Shown one piece after another: positions 31,318 to 38,404 of a stretch of 38,404 bases of DNA. This stretch comes from Acidobacteriota bacterium (lineage in GTDB: Bacteria > Acidobacteriota > Vicinamibacteria > Vicinamibacterales > JAFNAJ01): positions 1 through 38,404 of the forward strand of contig JAFNAJ010000003.1 in NCBI GenBank assembly GCA_017860085.1. The letters run 5' to 3'. The translations under genes were made by a program, and so were the position numbers. Every line of letters begins with the position of its first letter. The first letter of the stretch is position 1. The notes beneath the pieces were generated by a model. It ran no database searches. It was not told the DNA's origin and saw nothing but the letters and a program-made list of their open reading frames with translations.

Positions 31318-32280
31318 ATGTACTTCGATTTTGACGACAGGCGTCCGGACACCCCGACGCTCGACGCCCCGATGTCACGCCGCGAGGCGGGCGTGCTCTC
31401 GGTGTTCCTGCACCTGGTCGTCCTTCTGGCCCTGATCTACGCTCCCAGGATCCCCTGGGTGCAGGCCGCGATGGTGCGCGCGCAGCAGGCCGTCGAGCAG
31501 CGGGTGGCCCAGCAGATCGAGCGCCTGCAGCGAGACCAGCCACGCTACGTCTTCGTGCAGCCGCGGATCGACACCCCGGCCCCGGCGCCACCGCCCAGGG
31601 CGTTTTTCTCGGATCAGGACCGCGTGGCGCGATCGGTCGAGCGCGCACCCGTGCCGGAGAATGAACTCCCGTTCTCACGGGGCAACACGACCGAGTTCGT
31701 CGAGTCGCAGCAGAGCGCTCGCGCGCGCGGACAGGGTCCGGCGCCAGAGCCGGGCGACGCGGCAGCCCAAGGTGACCAGGCCCAACGTTCGAACGGCGGC
31801 AGCACGGCCTACCTGGGCACCCGGCCAGGCGCCTCGACGAACCCGGGAACCGCGCGCGCCGCGGGGGGGAACCTGGGCGACGCGCTCCGCAATCTCGATC
31901 GCTACGTCCAGGACCAGAACTTCGACAACCGACAAGGGACTGGAGCGTTCGGCCCGGCCATTCAGTTCGACACCAAGGGCGTCGAGTTCGGCCCGTGGAT
32001 CCGCCGCTTCGTCGCTCAGATCAAGCGTAACTGGTTCATCCCGATGGCGGCCATGTCGATGAGCGGCCACGTCGTGATTACCTTCAACGTCCACAAGGAC
32101 GGCCGCATCACCGACCTGACGATCGTCGGCCCGTCGTCGGTGGACGCGTTCAACAACGCAGCCTTCAACGCCTTGCTGCAGTCGAACCCCACGCAGCCGC
32201 TGCCGCCGGAGTACCCGTCCGACAAGGCGTTCTTCACGGTCACCTTCTTCTACAACGAGTCGCCGCCGCCGTCGCAATAG
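31318..32280 (+). CDS. TonB-family energy-transducing protein
   Basis: 320 residues. A cytoplasmic N-terminus (1-23) and a single membrane helix (about 27-42, VLSVFLHLVVLLALIYAP) lead into a long periplasmic linker (about 50-215) rich in Gln, Pro, Ala and Gly. The C-terminal TonB domain (about 225-315) has FVAQIKRNWFIP, GHVVITFNVHKDGRITDLTIVGPS and a final FTVTFFYNE strand. TonB proteins couple the ExbB/ExbD proton motor to outer-membrane receptors. No exbB, exbD or receptor gene is in the window. It may instead be a TonB-domain protein with another partner. Confidence 0.82.
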   Translation: MYFDFDDRRPDTPTLDAPMSRREAGVLSVFLHLVVLLALIYAPRIPWVQAAMVRAQQAVEQRVAQQIERLQRDQPRYVFVQPRIDTPAPAPPPRAFFSDQDRVARSVERAPVPENELPFSRGNTTEFVESQQSARARGQGPAPEPGDAAAQGDQAQRSNGGSTAYLGTRPGASTNPGTARAAGGNLGDALRNLDRYVQDQNFDNRQGTGAFGPAIQFDTKGVEFGPWIRRFVAQIKRNWFIPMAAMSMSGHVVITFNVHKDGRITDLTIVGPSSVDAFNNAAFNALLQSNPTQPLPPEYPSDKAFFTVTFFYNESPPPSQ

Positions 32281-32306
32281 AGGCGACGGCTCCGGCGAGG
32301 ACTCCC

Positions 32307-32399
32307 GTGCCGACGCGCGTGCAGCAACTGGGCCTGATCGTCGCCTTGACCCTGCTCGGTCTGCTGCTCGTCGCCCGCCTGCTCCTGGCGAGCGGATGA
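32307..32399 (+). CDS. 30-residue membrane peptide coupled to miaA
   Basis: GTG at 32307 with GAGGA (32297-32301) five bases upstream; stop TGA 32397-32399. The peptide starts PTRVQQLG and then has one hydrophobic helix (LIVALTLLGLLLVARLLLAS). Its stop overlaps the miaA ATG at 32396 (ATGA), the same junction used by many real genes in this window. No family is known. It may be a genuine small membrane protein or a leader that couples translation into miaA. Confidence 0.5.
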   Translation: MPTRVQQLGLIVALTLLGLLLVARLLLASG

Positions 32400-33340
32400 G
32401 TCACGTCTCCCCGGTGGTCGTGGCCATCGTCGGGCCGACGGCGACGGGCAAGAGCGCGCTCGGCATCGCGCTGGCGCAGCGCTTCGGCGGCGAGGTCGTC
32501 AACTGCGACTCGACCGCCGTCTACCGCGGATTCGACATCGGGACCGACAAGGTCGCGTCAGATGAACGCCAGGGGGTCCCGCACCATCTCATCGACATCG
32601 TCGAGCCCTCCGAAACGTACTCGGCCGCCCGGTACGCCCGCGATGCGGCGGCGATCATCCACGACATCGTGACCCGCGGGCGGCTGCCGATCGTGGTTGG
32701 CGGCACCGGTCTGTACTACCGTGCCCTCACGCGCGGTCTCTTTCCAGGCCCGGCGAGGGACGACCGCCTCCGCGGCCGTCTCGAGACCGTGGCTCGCCGC
32801 CACGGCGTGGAGCGCCTGCACCGGCTGCTGCGCGAGAAGGACCCGGCATCGGGGGCGCGCGTCCTGCCGCGCGACCTCAAGCGCATCGTGCGGGCGCTCG
32901 AGGTGTACTACCTGACGGGGCGTCCGATCTCCGACCACTTCGCCGACACGCGATCGCCGCTCGAAGGGCACGAGGTCGTGACGCTGGCCATCTCGTTGTC
33001 GAGCGCGCTCATAGGCGAACGGGTCGCGCGGCGAGTCGACCTGCAGTTCGACCGCGGCATCGTGCAGGAGGTCCGACGGCTGCTCGACGCCGGCGTGCCG
33101 GACACCGCGCACCCGTTCTCGGGCCTGGTCTACAAGCAGGTGCTCGAGTTCCTGCACGGCGTGCGCGACGAGGCCGCCACGCGCGCGCTCATCGTGCAGG
33201 AGAACCGTCGTTACGCTCGACGGCAGTTGATCTGGTTCAGGAAAGAGCCTAATCTACTCTGGCTGCACGAGCCAGGCGAGGCCTCGTCGACAATCGAACG
33301 CGCGGTGGCCGCGCTTCGCGAGAGGGGAGTGGTGCGCTAG
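32396..33340 (+). CDS. miaA: tRNA dimethylallyltransferase MiaA
   Basis: 314 residues. P-loop GPTATGKS at 13-20, then NCDSTAVYRGFDIGTDKV (substrate-binding segment), VGGTGLYYRALTRGLFPGP and LPRDLKRIVRALEVYYLTGRPIS. The C-terminal part has YARRQLIWFRKEPNLLWL. MiaA adds dimethylallyl to A37 of tRNAs reading UNN codons. The next gene, hfq, begins at the base after the miaA stop; the miaA-hfq pair is widely conserved in Gram-negative bacteria. Confidence 0.95.
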   Translation: MSHVSPVVVAIVGPTATGKSALGIALAQRFGGEVVNCDSTAVYRGFDIGTDKVASDERQGVPHHLIDIVEPSETYSAARYARDAAAIIHDIVTRGRLPIVVGGTGLYYRALTRGLFPGPARDDRLRGRLETVARRHGVERLHRLLREKDPASGARVLPRDLKRIVRALEVYYLTGRPISDHFADTRSPLEGHEVVTLAISLSSALIGERVARRVDLQFDRGIVQEVRRLLDAGVPDTAHPFSGLVYKQVLEFLHGVRDEAATRALIVQENRRYARRQLIWFRKEPNLLWLHEPGEASSTIERAVAALRERGVVR

Positions 33341-33595
33341 ATGTCGCAGGTGAATCAGAAGCCATCCGTGGCTGTGCCCAACATCCAGGATGGGTTTCTC
33401 AACCACGCCCGGCGAGACCGCTCCTCGGTGGTCCTTCGACTCATGGACGGGACGAGCTTCGACGCGCGCATCAAGACCTTCGACAAGTTCGCGATCATCG
33501 TCGAACACGAGGGCGCCGACGTGATGATCTTCAAGCACGCGATCGCGTCGATCCGCACGTCGCGAGCCACCGGCAGCGTCCACCCCGAGTCATAG
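33341..33595 (+). CDS. hfq: RNA chaperone Hfq
   Basis: 84 residues, the usual short Hfq. The Sm1 motif starts NIQDGFLNHARR, with Gln16 and Asp17 (poly-U site equivalents of E. coli Q8 and D9). The rim arginines are R24, R25 and R27. The Sm2 signature FKHAIASI has Phe where E. coli has Tyr55, but Lys and His are kept. DGTSFDARIKTFDKFAIIV replaces the usual NGIKLQGQI. It binds sRNA and mRNA as a hexamer. The tail after the Sm core is short, without the long acidic C-terminus of E. coli Hfq. It starts immediately at the miaA stop. Confidence 0.93.
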   Translation: MSQVNQKPSVAVPNIQDGFLNHARRDRSSVVLRLMDGTSFDARIKTFDKFAIIVEHEGADVMIFKHAIASIRTSRATGSVHPES

Positions 33596-33598
33596 TCC

Positions 33599-34810
33599 GT
33601 GACGCAGCACCTCGCGCCAGCCCGGGCCATCGTCCTCGTCCTCGACGGTGCCGGCATCGGCGAGCTGCCCGACGCGGCCGACTACGGCGACGAGGGCAGC
33701 AACACGATTGGCAACGTGGCCCGCACCGCGGGGCTGAAGGTTCCCACGCTCGCTCGCCTCGGGTTGTCGCGCCTCGTCGATCTCGGGGATGCGTCGATCG
33801 CTGAGCGGCCGACCGGCGCGTTCGGCCGCATGGCGGAGGCCTCGCCTGGCAAGGACTCGGTCACGGGGCACTGGGAGATCACCGGCCTGAGGCTCGACCA
33901 GCCCTTCCCCGTGTTCCCACAGGGGTTTCCCCCGGAGATCCTGCGCCCGTTCGAGGCGCGGATTGGACGGACGGCCCTTGCCAACAAGGTGGCGTCGGGC
34001 ACGGCCATCATCGAGGAGCTGGGCGACGCGCACGTCGAGACCGGCCAGCCGATCGTCTACACGTCGGCCGACAGCGTGTTCCAGATCGCCGTGCACGAGT
34101 CGGTGGTTCCCCTCGACGAGCTCTACCGCTGGTGCGAGGTCGCCTTCGAGATCGCGTGTCAGGCGCACGGCGTGGGGCGCGTGATTGCCCGGCCGTTCGT
34201 CGGCGAGTCTGGCGCCTACACCAGGGACTCGGCGCGTCGTCGCGATTTCTCGCTGCCGCCACGCGACGAGACCCTGCTCGACCGGCTCACGCAAGCCGGT
34301 GTGCCGGTCGTGGCCATCGGCAAGATCGAGGACCTGTTTGCCGGGCGCGGCATCAGTCGATCGACCCACACCAGGAGCGACGCAGAAGGTCTCGATGTGG
34401 TCGAGCAGGAGCTTGCCGCGACCCCGCGGGGATTGATCTTCGCCAATCTCGTCGATCTCGACACGATGTACGGCCACCGCAACGACCCGGCCGGGTACGC
34501 GGCCAACCTCGAGCGTCTCGATCAGGGAATCGCCAGGCTCCTCCCGCGGCTCACGCCGCGTGACGTCCTTTTCATCACCGCCGATCACGGCAACGACCCG
34601 ACGACGCCGAGCACCGATCACTCGCGCGAGTACGTGCCGCTTCTCGTAACGGGCGCGTTGGTGCGTCGCGTCGATCTCGGCACACGCCCGACGTTCGCCG
34701 ACCTGGGGCAGACGCTGAGCGAACTCTTCGGGGTTGGGCCTCTGGCCAACGGGACGAGCTTTCTGGGCGATATCCTGGCGTCGGAGCGGACCGGCCGGAC
34801 GGCGCATTGA
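33599..34810 (+). CDS. deoB: Phosphopentomutase DeoB
   Basis: 403 residues from GTG 33599. It is an alkaline-phosphatase superfamily enzyme that interconverts ribose/deoxyribose 1- and 5-phosphates. Metal-binding DGAGIGELPDA (about residues 16-26), the catalytic Thr in SPGKDSVTGHWE, NLVDLDTMYGHRND and ITADHGNDPTTPSTDHSRE carry the Mn ligands. The length matches the family. It lies 3 bases after hfq and 4 bases before dgt, grouping nucleoside and deoxynucleotide metabolism. Confidence 0.94.
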   Translation: MTQHLAPARAIVLVLDGAGIGELPDAADYGDEGSNTIGNVARTAGLKVPTLARLGLSRLVDLGDASIAERPTGAFGRMAEASPGKDSVTGHWEITGLRLDQPFPVFPQGFPPEILRPFEARIGRTALANKVASGTAIIEELGDAHVETGQPIVYTSADSVFQIAVHESVVPLDELYRWCEVAFEIACQAHGVGRVIARPFVGESGAYTRDSARRRDFSLPPRDETLLDRLTQAGVPVVAIGKIEDLFAGRGISRSTHTRSDAEGLDVVEQELAATPRGLIFANLVDLDTMYGHRNDPAGYAANLERLDQGIARLLPRLTPRDVLFITADHGNDPTTPSTDHSREYVPLLVTGALVRRVDLGTRPTFADLGQTLSELFGVGPLANGTSFLGDILASERTGRTAH

Positions 34811-34814
34811 GATC

Positions 34815-35885
34815 ATGTCCATACGCGAGCAGCTCGAGGCCAGGGAGCGTCAGTTCCTTGCCCCACAGGCCGCATTCAGCGACGCCACCCGGGGCCGCGT
34901 GCGGCCCGAGCCCGAGGACCCCATCCGGCCAGCCTTCCAGCGCGACCGAGACCGGGTCGTCCACTCCAAGGCGTTCCGTCGCCTGAAGTACAAGACCCAG
35001 GTCTTCTTTGCGCCGACGGGCGACCACTATCGCACGCGTCTCACGCACACGCTCGAGGTGTCCCAGATTGCGCGCACGATCGCCAAGGTGCTCAGGCTCA
35101 ACGAGGAGTTGACCGAGGCCATCGCCCTCGGCCACGACCTGGGCCACACGCCGTTCGGCCACGCGGGTGAGCACGTGCTGAAGGCGCTCGTGCCCGGCGG
35201 TTTCAACCACTACGAGCAGAGTCTCCGCATCGTCGACCACCTCGAGCGCGATGGTCAGGGGCTCAACCTGACCTGGGAGGTGCGTGACGGCATCGCGCGC
35301 CATTCCAAGGGCAGGCACGGCCTCCCCGTCGGCGCCGACCCCGAGCACCGGGCCGCCACGATCGAGGGGCAGATCGCGCGGGTGGCCGACATCATTGCCT
35401 ACGTCAACCACGACATCGACGATGCGGTGCGAGCGGGCATCTTGCGGGAGAGCGACCTGCCCGCCGGCCCCGTGGCGGTGCTCGGCGCAACGGGCTCGGC
35501 GCGAATCGGCCGGATGGTGACCGATGCCGTCGAGCAGACGCTGGCGGGGGGGCTGTCGGAGGTCCGCATGACCGACGAGGTGCTCTCGGCGACGCTCGAC
35601 CTGCGGAGCTTCCTGTTCGGGGCGGTGTACGAAAATGCCATTGCCACGGCCGAGTTCTCGAAGGCCGAAGGCATTCTCGGGGGGCTCTGGGAGCGCATCC
35701 GGGCACGTCCGCAGGAGTTCCTCGACCCCGTCATCCTCGAGCGGGATGGCCTGGATGCGGCGTCGCGCGACTTCCTTGCCGGAATGACCGACCGGTTCGC
35801 CGTGCGGCTGTACGAGCGGTTGTTCATCCCCCGTCCCTGGATCGAGGTCGGCGGGGAGCCCCGCCCAATTCAGGAAAGGCTCTAG
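34815..35885 (+). CDS. dgt: dGTPase-like HD-domain triphosphohydrolase
   Basis: 356 residues from ATG 34815. It belongs to the HD superfamily, with the metal-binding His78 (RLTHTLEV), His107-Asp108 (LGHDLGHTPFGH) and a later Asp in VNHDIDDA. The N-terminal segment FQRDRDRVVHSKAFRRLKYKTQVF is typical of deoxyguanosinetriphosphate triphosphohydrolase-like proteins. Such proteins hydrolyse dNTPs to nucleosides and triphosphate. It is shorter than E. coli Dgt (about 505) and closer to the 350-400 residue class whose substrate range varies. Upstream in-frame codons belong to the deoB overlap. Confidence 0.9.
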   Translation: MSIREQLEARERQFLAPQAAFSDATRGRVRPEPEDPIRPAFQRDRDRVVHSKAFRRLKYKTQVFFAPTGDHYRTRLTHTLEVSQIARTIAKVLRLNEELTEAIALGHDLGHTPFGHAGEHVLKALVPGGFNHYEQSLRIVDHLERDGQGLNLTWEVRDGIARHSKGRHGLPVGADPEHRAATIEGQIARVADIIAYVNHDIDDAVRAGILRESDLPAGPVAVLGATGSARIGRMVTDAVEQTLAGGLSEVRMTDEVLSATLDLRSFLFGAVYENAIATAEFSKAEGILGGLWERIRARPQEFLDPVILERDGLDAASRDFLAGMTDRFAVRLYERLFIPRPWIEVGGEPRPIQERL

Positions 35886-35932
35886 ACCGTGGCTCGGCAA
35901 TGGCGCTTGGCCGGTGGGCGTTGGCGCTGGCC

Positions 35933-35946
35933 GGCTGGTGCCAGCC
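35933..35946. repeat. Short perfect palindrome downstream of dgt
   Basis: GGCTGG TG CCAGCC (35933-35946) lies in the 170-base gap between dgt and yceD. Besides this and the downstream promoter, I see nothing else there. It could be the base of a terminator, but there is no T run. Confidence 0.3.
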
Positions 35947-36007
35947 TGCCGCCGCGAGCCATGCGCGTCGGGGGCCGTCGGCGCGGAGGAGCGGTGGCGC
36001 TGAGGGG

Positions 36008-36016
36008 TGGTATAAT
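36008..36016 (+). promoter_or_regulatory. Extended -10 promoter of the yceD-rpmF-plsX-fabD operon
   Basis: TGG TATAAT (36008-36016) is a perfect extended -10, 39 bases before the yceD ATG. No -35 consensus is seen. The predicted leader is about 33 bases. Confidence 0.55.
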
Positions 36017-36055
36017 CACGGTTTTGCGTGCCGCTGGCTGGAGGCGGCAGGGCGT

Positions 36056-36592
36056 ATGCTGCTCGACCTGACGCGAATCCAGGGCCCCAGGGCGCACGTG
36101 GAACGTGCCTACGGGCTCGACCAGTTCGACGCCCGTGGCGACGACTTCCGGGTCGTCGAACCCATCGGTCTGGTCTTCGATGTCGAGAAGAAGGCCGACG
36201 TGTTTCGGCTGGTGGGTCGGGTGACCACCGCGTTGGAGCTTGGGTGCAGCCGTTGCCTCGAGCCCTTCCGGCTGCCGGTCAACTCCGCGTTCGATCTCCG
36301 ATACCTGCCCCAGGCGACCAACCGTGGCGGAGAGGAAGACGAGGTAGGGGAGGACGCCCTCGACGTGGCGTTCTACGAGGGGGAGGCGATCGACCTGGGC
36401 CAGATGCTGCGGGAACAGTTCTACCTCGTGCTCCCGATGAAGCCGTTGTGCCGTCTCGACTGCCGGGGGATCTGCCCGGTTTGCGGCGCGAACCGGAACA
36501 CAGTGGAATGCGGCTGCGAGGCGAAGTGGGAGGATCCGCGGTTGGCACCTCTCAAGGGGCTGCGCGGCCACCCCGACGATCGCGAGCCCTGA
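36056..36592 (+). CDS. yceD: YceD/DUF177-family protein
   Basis: 178 residues from ATG 36056; upstream in-frame codons to 35900 are before the promoter and are not coding. The family core has GRVTTALELGCSRCLEPF (about 58-75). The C-terminal Cys-rich part, PLCRLDCRGICPVCGANRNTVECGC, probably binds zinc. YceD is thought to act in 23S rRNA or ribosome assembly and is almost always next to rpmF, as here. This group of bacteria carries the zinc-binding form. Its first residues, LLDLTRIQGP, match the normal start. Confidence 0.87.
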   Translation: MLLDLTRIQGPRAHVERAYGLDQFDARGDDFRVVEPIGLVFDVEKKADVFRLVGRVTTALELGCSRCLEPFRLPVNSAFDLRYLPQATNRGGEEDEVGEDALDVAFYEGEAIDLGQMLREQFYLVLPMKPLCRLDCRGICPVCGANRNTVECGCEAKWEDPRLAPLKGLRGHPDDREP

Positions 36593-36613
36593 GCCGAGGC
36601 GGAACGAAACCAG

Positions 36614-36635
36614 AGCCGGACGCTCGCGTCCGGTT
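36614..36635 (+). promoter_or_regulatory. Strong hairpin in the rpmF leader
   Basis: AGCCGGACG (36614-36622) pairs with CGTCCGGTT (36627-36635) around a CTCG loop, eight Watson-Crick pairs plus one G-T. It lies 24-45 bases before the rpmF ATG, within the 66-base gap after yceD. GAGGA (36646-36650) precedes the ATG by 8 bases. Confidence 0.45.
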
Positions 36636-36658
36636 GAGCGTGTACGAGGACGACAACG

Positions 36659-36841
36659 ATGCCGAATCCGAAACGACGTCATTCGAAGACTCGCGGCGCC
36701 AAGCGGCGCACGCACGACGCGCTTGCGCCGGTCGGTCTGGCCGAGTGCCCGCAGTGCCACGAACTGCGTCCACCGCACCGCGTCTGTCCCAACTGCGGCT
36801 TCTACCGTGGCCGACAGGTGCGCGCGGTGAAGGAGGACTGA
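36659..36841 (+). CDS. rpmF: Ribosomal protein bL32
   Basis: 60 residues. A basic N-terminus (PNPKRRHSKTRGAKRRTHDAL) is followed by a zinc ribbon with C30, C33, C43 and C46 (ECPQCHE, VCPNCGF). This is the zinc-binding C+ form of the large-subunit protein L32. It is in the standard yceD-rpmF-plsX-fab gene order. The start at ATG 36659 is supported by GAGGA at a good distance. Confidence 0.97.
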   Translation: MPNPKRRHSKTRGAKRRTHDALAPVGLAECPQCHELRPPHRVCPNCGFYRGRQVRAVKED

Positions 36842-36863
36842 GCTCGCCAGAGCGCGGCCCGTG

Positions 36864-37868
36864 ATGCGGATCGCCGTTGACGCGATGGGGGGCGATTTCG
36901 GCCCTGCCATCATCGTGGAGGGTGCGGTGCTGGCCGCGCGGCAGGCGGGGTGCTCGTTGCTGCTGGCCGGGCCGCGCGACGTCCTCACCCAGGAGTTGGC
37001 CAGGCACGAGGGTGCGGGGTCGCTCGACGTGCGAATCGCCGATGCTCCCGACGTCGTGTCGATGGACGACGCGCCGTCGAGCGTGCTGCGCGCCAAGCGC
37101 GGCGCCTCGGTGAGGGTTGCCGCCGAGGCCGTGAAGGCCGGTGAGGCGGAGGCGCTCTTCAGCGCCGGGCACACGGGGGCCACGCTGATGGCCGCGCACG
37201 TCACGCTTGGCCTGCTGGCGGGCGTCGATCGCCCGGGACTGGCCGCGGCCGTGCCCACCTTGTCCGGGACCGCGGTGTTGCTCGACGTCGGGGCCAACGT
37301 GGAATGTCGGCCCCAGCACCTCGTCCAGTTCGCCGGTCTCGGCAATGCGTATGCACGCGTGGCGCTCGGCATCGGCGAGCCCAGGGTCGGCCTGCTGTCG
37401 ATCGGCGCCGAGGAGAGCAAGGGCAACGACCTCACCCGCGAGGCCCACCGCCTGCTGAAGACCGCCCCGATCAGGTTCATAGGCAACGTCGAGGCCCGCG
37501 ACGTGTTTGCCGGCCGGGCCGACGTCATCGTGTGCGACGGGTTCACGGGGAACGTGGCGCTGAAGGTCAGCGAAGGCATGGTCGAGGCGATGGAGCAGAT
37601 GCTGCGAGCCGAGCTGTCGCGTACCCTGGCGACCAGGGTCGGTTTCCTGCTGGCGCGGCGCGCGTTTCGCGCGTTTCACCGGCGTCTCGAATACTCGGAG
37701 TACGGTGCGGCGCCGCTGCTTGGGGTGGCTGGGCTGTGCTTCGTCGGCCACGGCCGGTCGTCGGTGAAGGCGATCCGCAGCGGCATCGCCATGGCTGCGC
37801 GCCTGGCTGGAGAGGGGCTGTTGGACCGGCTGGCGGCGGAGTTGGCCCCGGCTGGGCGGCCCGCCTGA
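36864..37868 (+). CDS. plsX: Phosphate acyltransferase PlsX
   Basis: 334 residues from ATG 36864 (the adjacent GTG at 36861 is an alternative). The N-terminus IAVDAMGGDFGP, the segment GAEALFSAGHTGATLM-like (AEALFSAGHTGATLMAAH), LDVGANVECRPQHLVQFA and VCDGFTGNVALKVSEGM are diagnostic. PlsX converts acyl-ACP to acyl phosphate, the first step of phospholipid synthesis with PlsY. It lies between rpmF and fabD, the common order. Confidence 0.95.
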   Translation: MRIAVDAMGGDFGPAIIVEGAVLAARQAGCSLLLAGPRDVLTQELARHEGAGSLDVRIADAPDVVSMDDAPSSVLRAKRGASVRVAAEAVKAGEAEALFSAGHTGATLMAAHVTLGLLAGVDRPGLAAAVPTLSGTAVLLDVGANVECRPQHLVQFAGLGNAYARVALGIGEPRVGLLSIGAEESKGNDLTREAHRLLKTAPIRFIGNVEARDVFAGRADVIVCDGFTGNVALKVSEGMVEAMEQMLRAELSRTLATRVGFLLARRAFRAFHRRLEYSEYGAAPLLGVAGLCFVGHGRSSVKAIRSGIAMAARLAGEGLLDRLAAELAPAGRPA

Positions 37869-37883
37869 GGAGTGCGTGTTGTC

Positions 37884-38404
37884 ATGATCGCGTGCCTGTT
37901 CCCCGGACAGGGATCTCAGCGTGTTGGGATGGGCAAGGCTCTCGCCGAGGCGCATGCCGTCTGCCGGACGACCTTTGACGAGGCTGACGCGGCGCTGGGC
38001 GAGCCCCTGTCTCGGTTGTGTTTCGAGGGCCCGGAAGACCAGCTCCAGCTGACCGAGAACACCCAGCCGGCCATCCTCGCGGTCAGCGTGGCGACCTGGC
38101 GGCTGCTGGCCCAGCAGGGTCTCCGCCCGGCATTCGTGGCCGGCCATAGTCTCGGCGAGTACTCGGCCCACGTGGCCGCCGGGACGCTGGCGTTCGCAGA
38201 TGCCCTCCGGATCGTCAGGCGGCGCGGCCGCTACATGCAGGAGGCTGTGCCAGTTGGCGAGGGAGCGATGGCTGCCGTCCTGGGGCTGGACGCCGACGAG
38301 GTCGAGGCGGCGTGCGTCGACGCGGCTGAGGGCGACGTGGTCAGTGCGGCGAACATCAACGCGCCCGGACAGATCGTGATCGCCGGCAGTCGGGCGGCGG
38401 TCGA
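37884..38404 (+). CDS. fabD: Malonyl-CoA:ACP transacylase FabD, 5' part
   Basis: 173 complete codons before the window ends. The N-terminal FPGQGSQRVGMGK, the nucleophile serine Ser89 in GHSLGEYSAH, and the RRRGRYMQEAVPVGEGAMAAVLG segment identify FabD. It loads malonate from CoA onto ACP for fatty acid synthesis. ATG 37884 was chosen; GTG 37872 is in frame, but sits on the GAGGAG that serves as its ribosome site. The catalytic His and the stop lie beyond the window. Confidence 0.94.
   Translation, partial: MIACLFPGQGSQRVGMGKALAEAHAVCRTTFDEADAALGEPLSRLCFEGPEDQLQLTENTQPAILAVSVATWRLLAQQGLRPAFVAGHSLGEYSAHVAAGTLAFADALRIVRRRGRYMQEAVPVGEGAMAAVLGLDADEVEAACVDAAEGDVVSAANINAPGQIVIAGSRAAV

Noticed and set aside
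35889..36071. 60-codon ORF (GTG start) between dgt and yceD
   Set aside because: It is very rich in Arg, Gly and Trp, crosses the TGG-TATAAT promoter and overlaps the yceD start; no family match.

Overview
The window is a GC-rich bacterial chromosome segment in which every supportable gene lies on the + strand. Genes are packed tightly, with many 1-4 base stop/start overlaps, and no gap between genes exceeds about 180 bases. BamA, a Skp-like chaperone, LolC/LolD and lipid A genes indicate a diderm with lipopolysaccharide. An HspR-type heat-shock regulator beside dnaK/dnaJ, a futalosine-type menaquinone cluster and many Q/P/A-rich exported segments suggest Acidobacteriota, most likely class Vicinamibacteria. 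That taxonomic call is inference. I saw no tRNA, rRNA, CRISPR array, insertion sequence, prophage or sign of recent transfer.

Layout. 1-1944: heat-shock operon (3' end of dnaK, dnaJ, hspR). 1986-4564: DnaC-like ATPase, hemW, a small exported protein. 4743-7261: acyl-CoA dehydrogenase and a MeaB/methylmalonyl-CoA epimerase fusion. 7307-9155: MTA phosphorylase and an actinobacterial-type adenosine kinase. 9118-10808: four small membrane proteins, including DUF2085 and VanZ-like. 10708-11490: enoyl-CoA hydratase. 11490-13962: ribH-nusB-lysS. 13969-15881: lolC-lolD. 16014-18458: clpC with its own promoter. 18549-24873: envelope cluster (bamA, skp, a fabZ-lpxA fusion, lpxI, a Gfo/Idh/MocA oxidoreductase). 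24870-31310: menaquinone cluster (an MqnE-like protein without its Fe-S cysteines, mqnA, mqnC, an MqnX-like deaminase, a UbiA prenyltransferase, ubiX, menG/ubiE). 31318-32399: TonB-family protein and a 30-residue membrane peptide. 32396-35885: miaA-hfq-deoB-dgt. 36056-38404: yceD-rpmF-plsX and the 5' part of fabD.

How the genes fit together. The second half is dominated by envelope and quinone biogenesis: outer-membrane protein insertion and lipoprotein export, lipid A precursor synthesis, menaquinone synthesis, and the start of the fatty-acid/phospholipid operon. The first half is proteostasis plus acyl-CoA and nucleoside salvage metabolism.

The most unusual points are: (1) a cysteine-free relative of the radical SAM enzyme MqnE, kept in frame and translationally coupled to mqnA; (2) a DnaJ whose essential HPD motif reads HPG; (3) two gene fusions, MeaB-epimerase and FabZ-LpxA; (4) a lipid A cluster lacking lpxD and lpxB; (5) several perfect hairpins at gene junctions.
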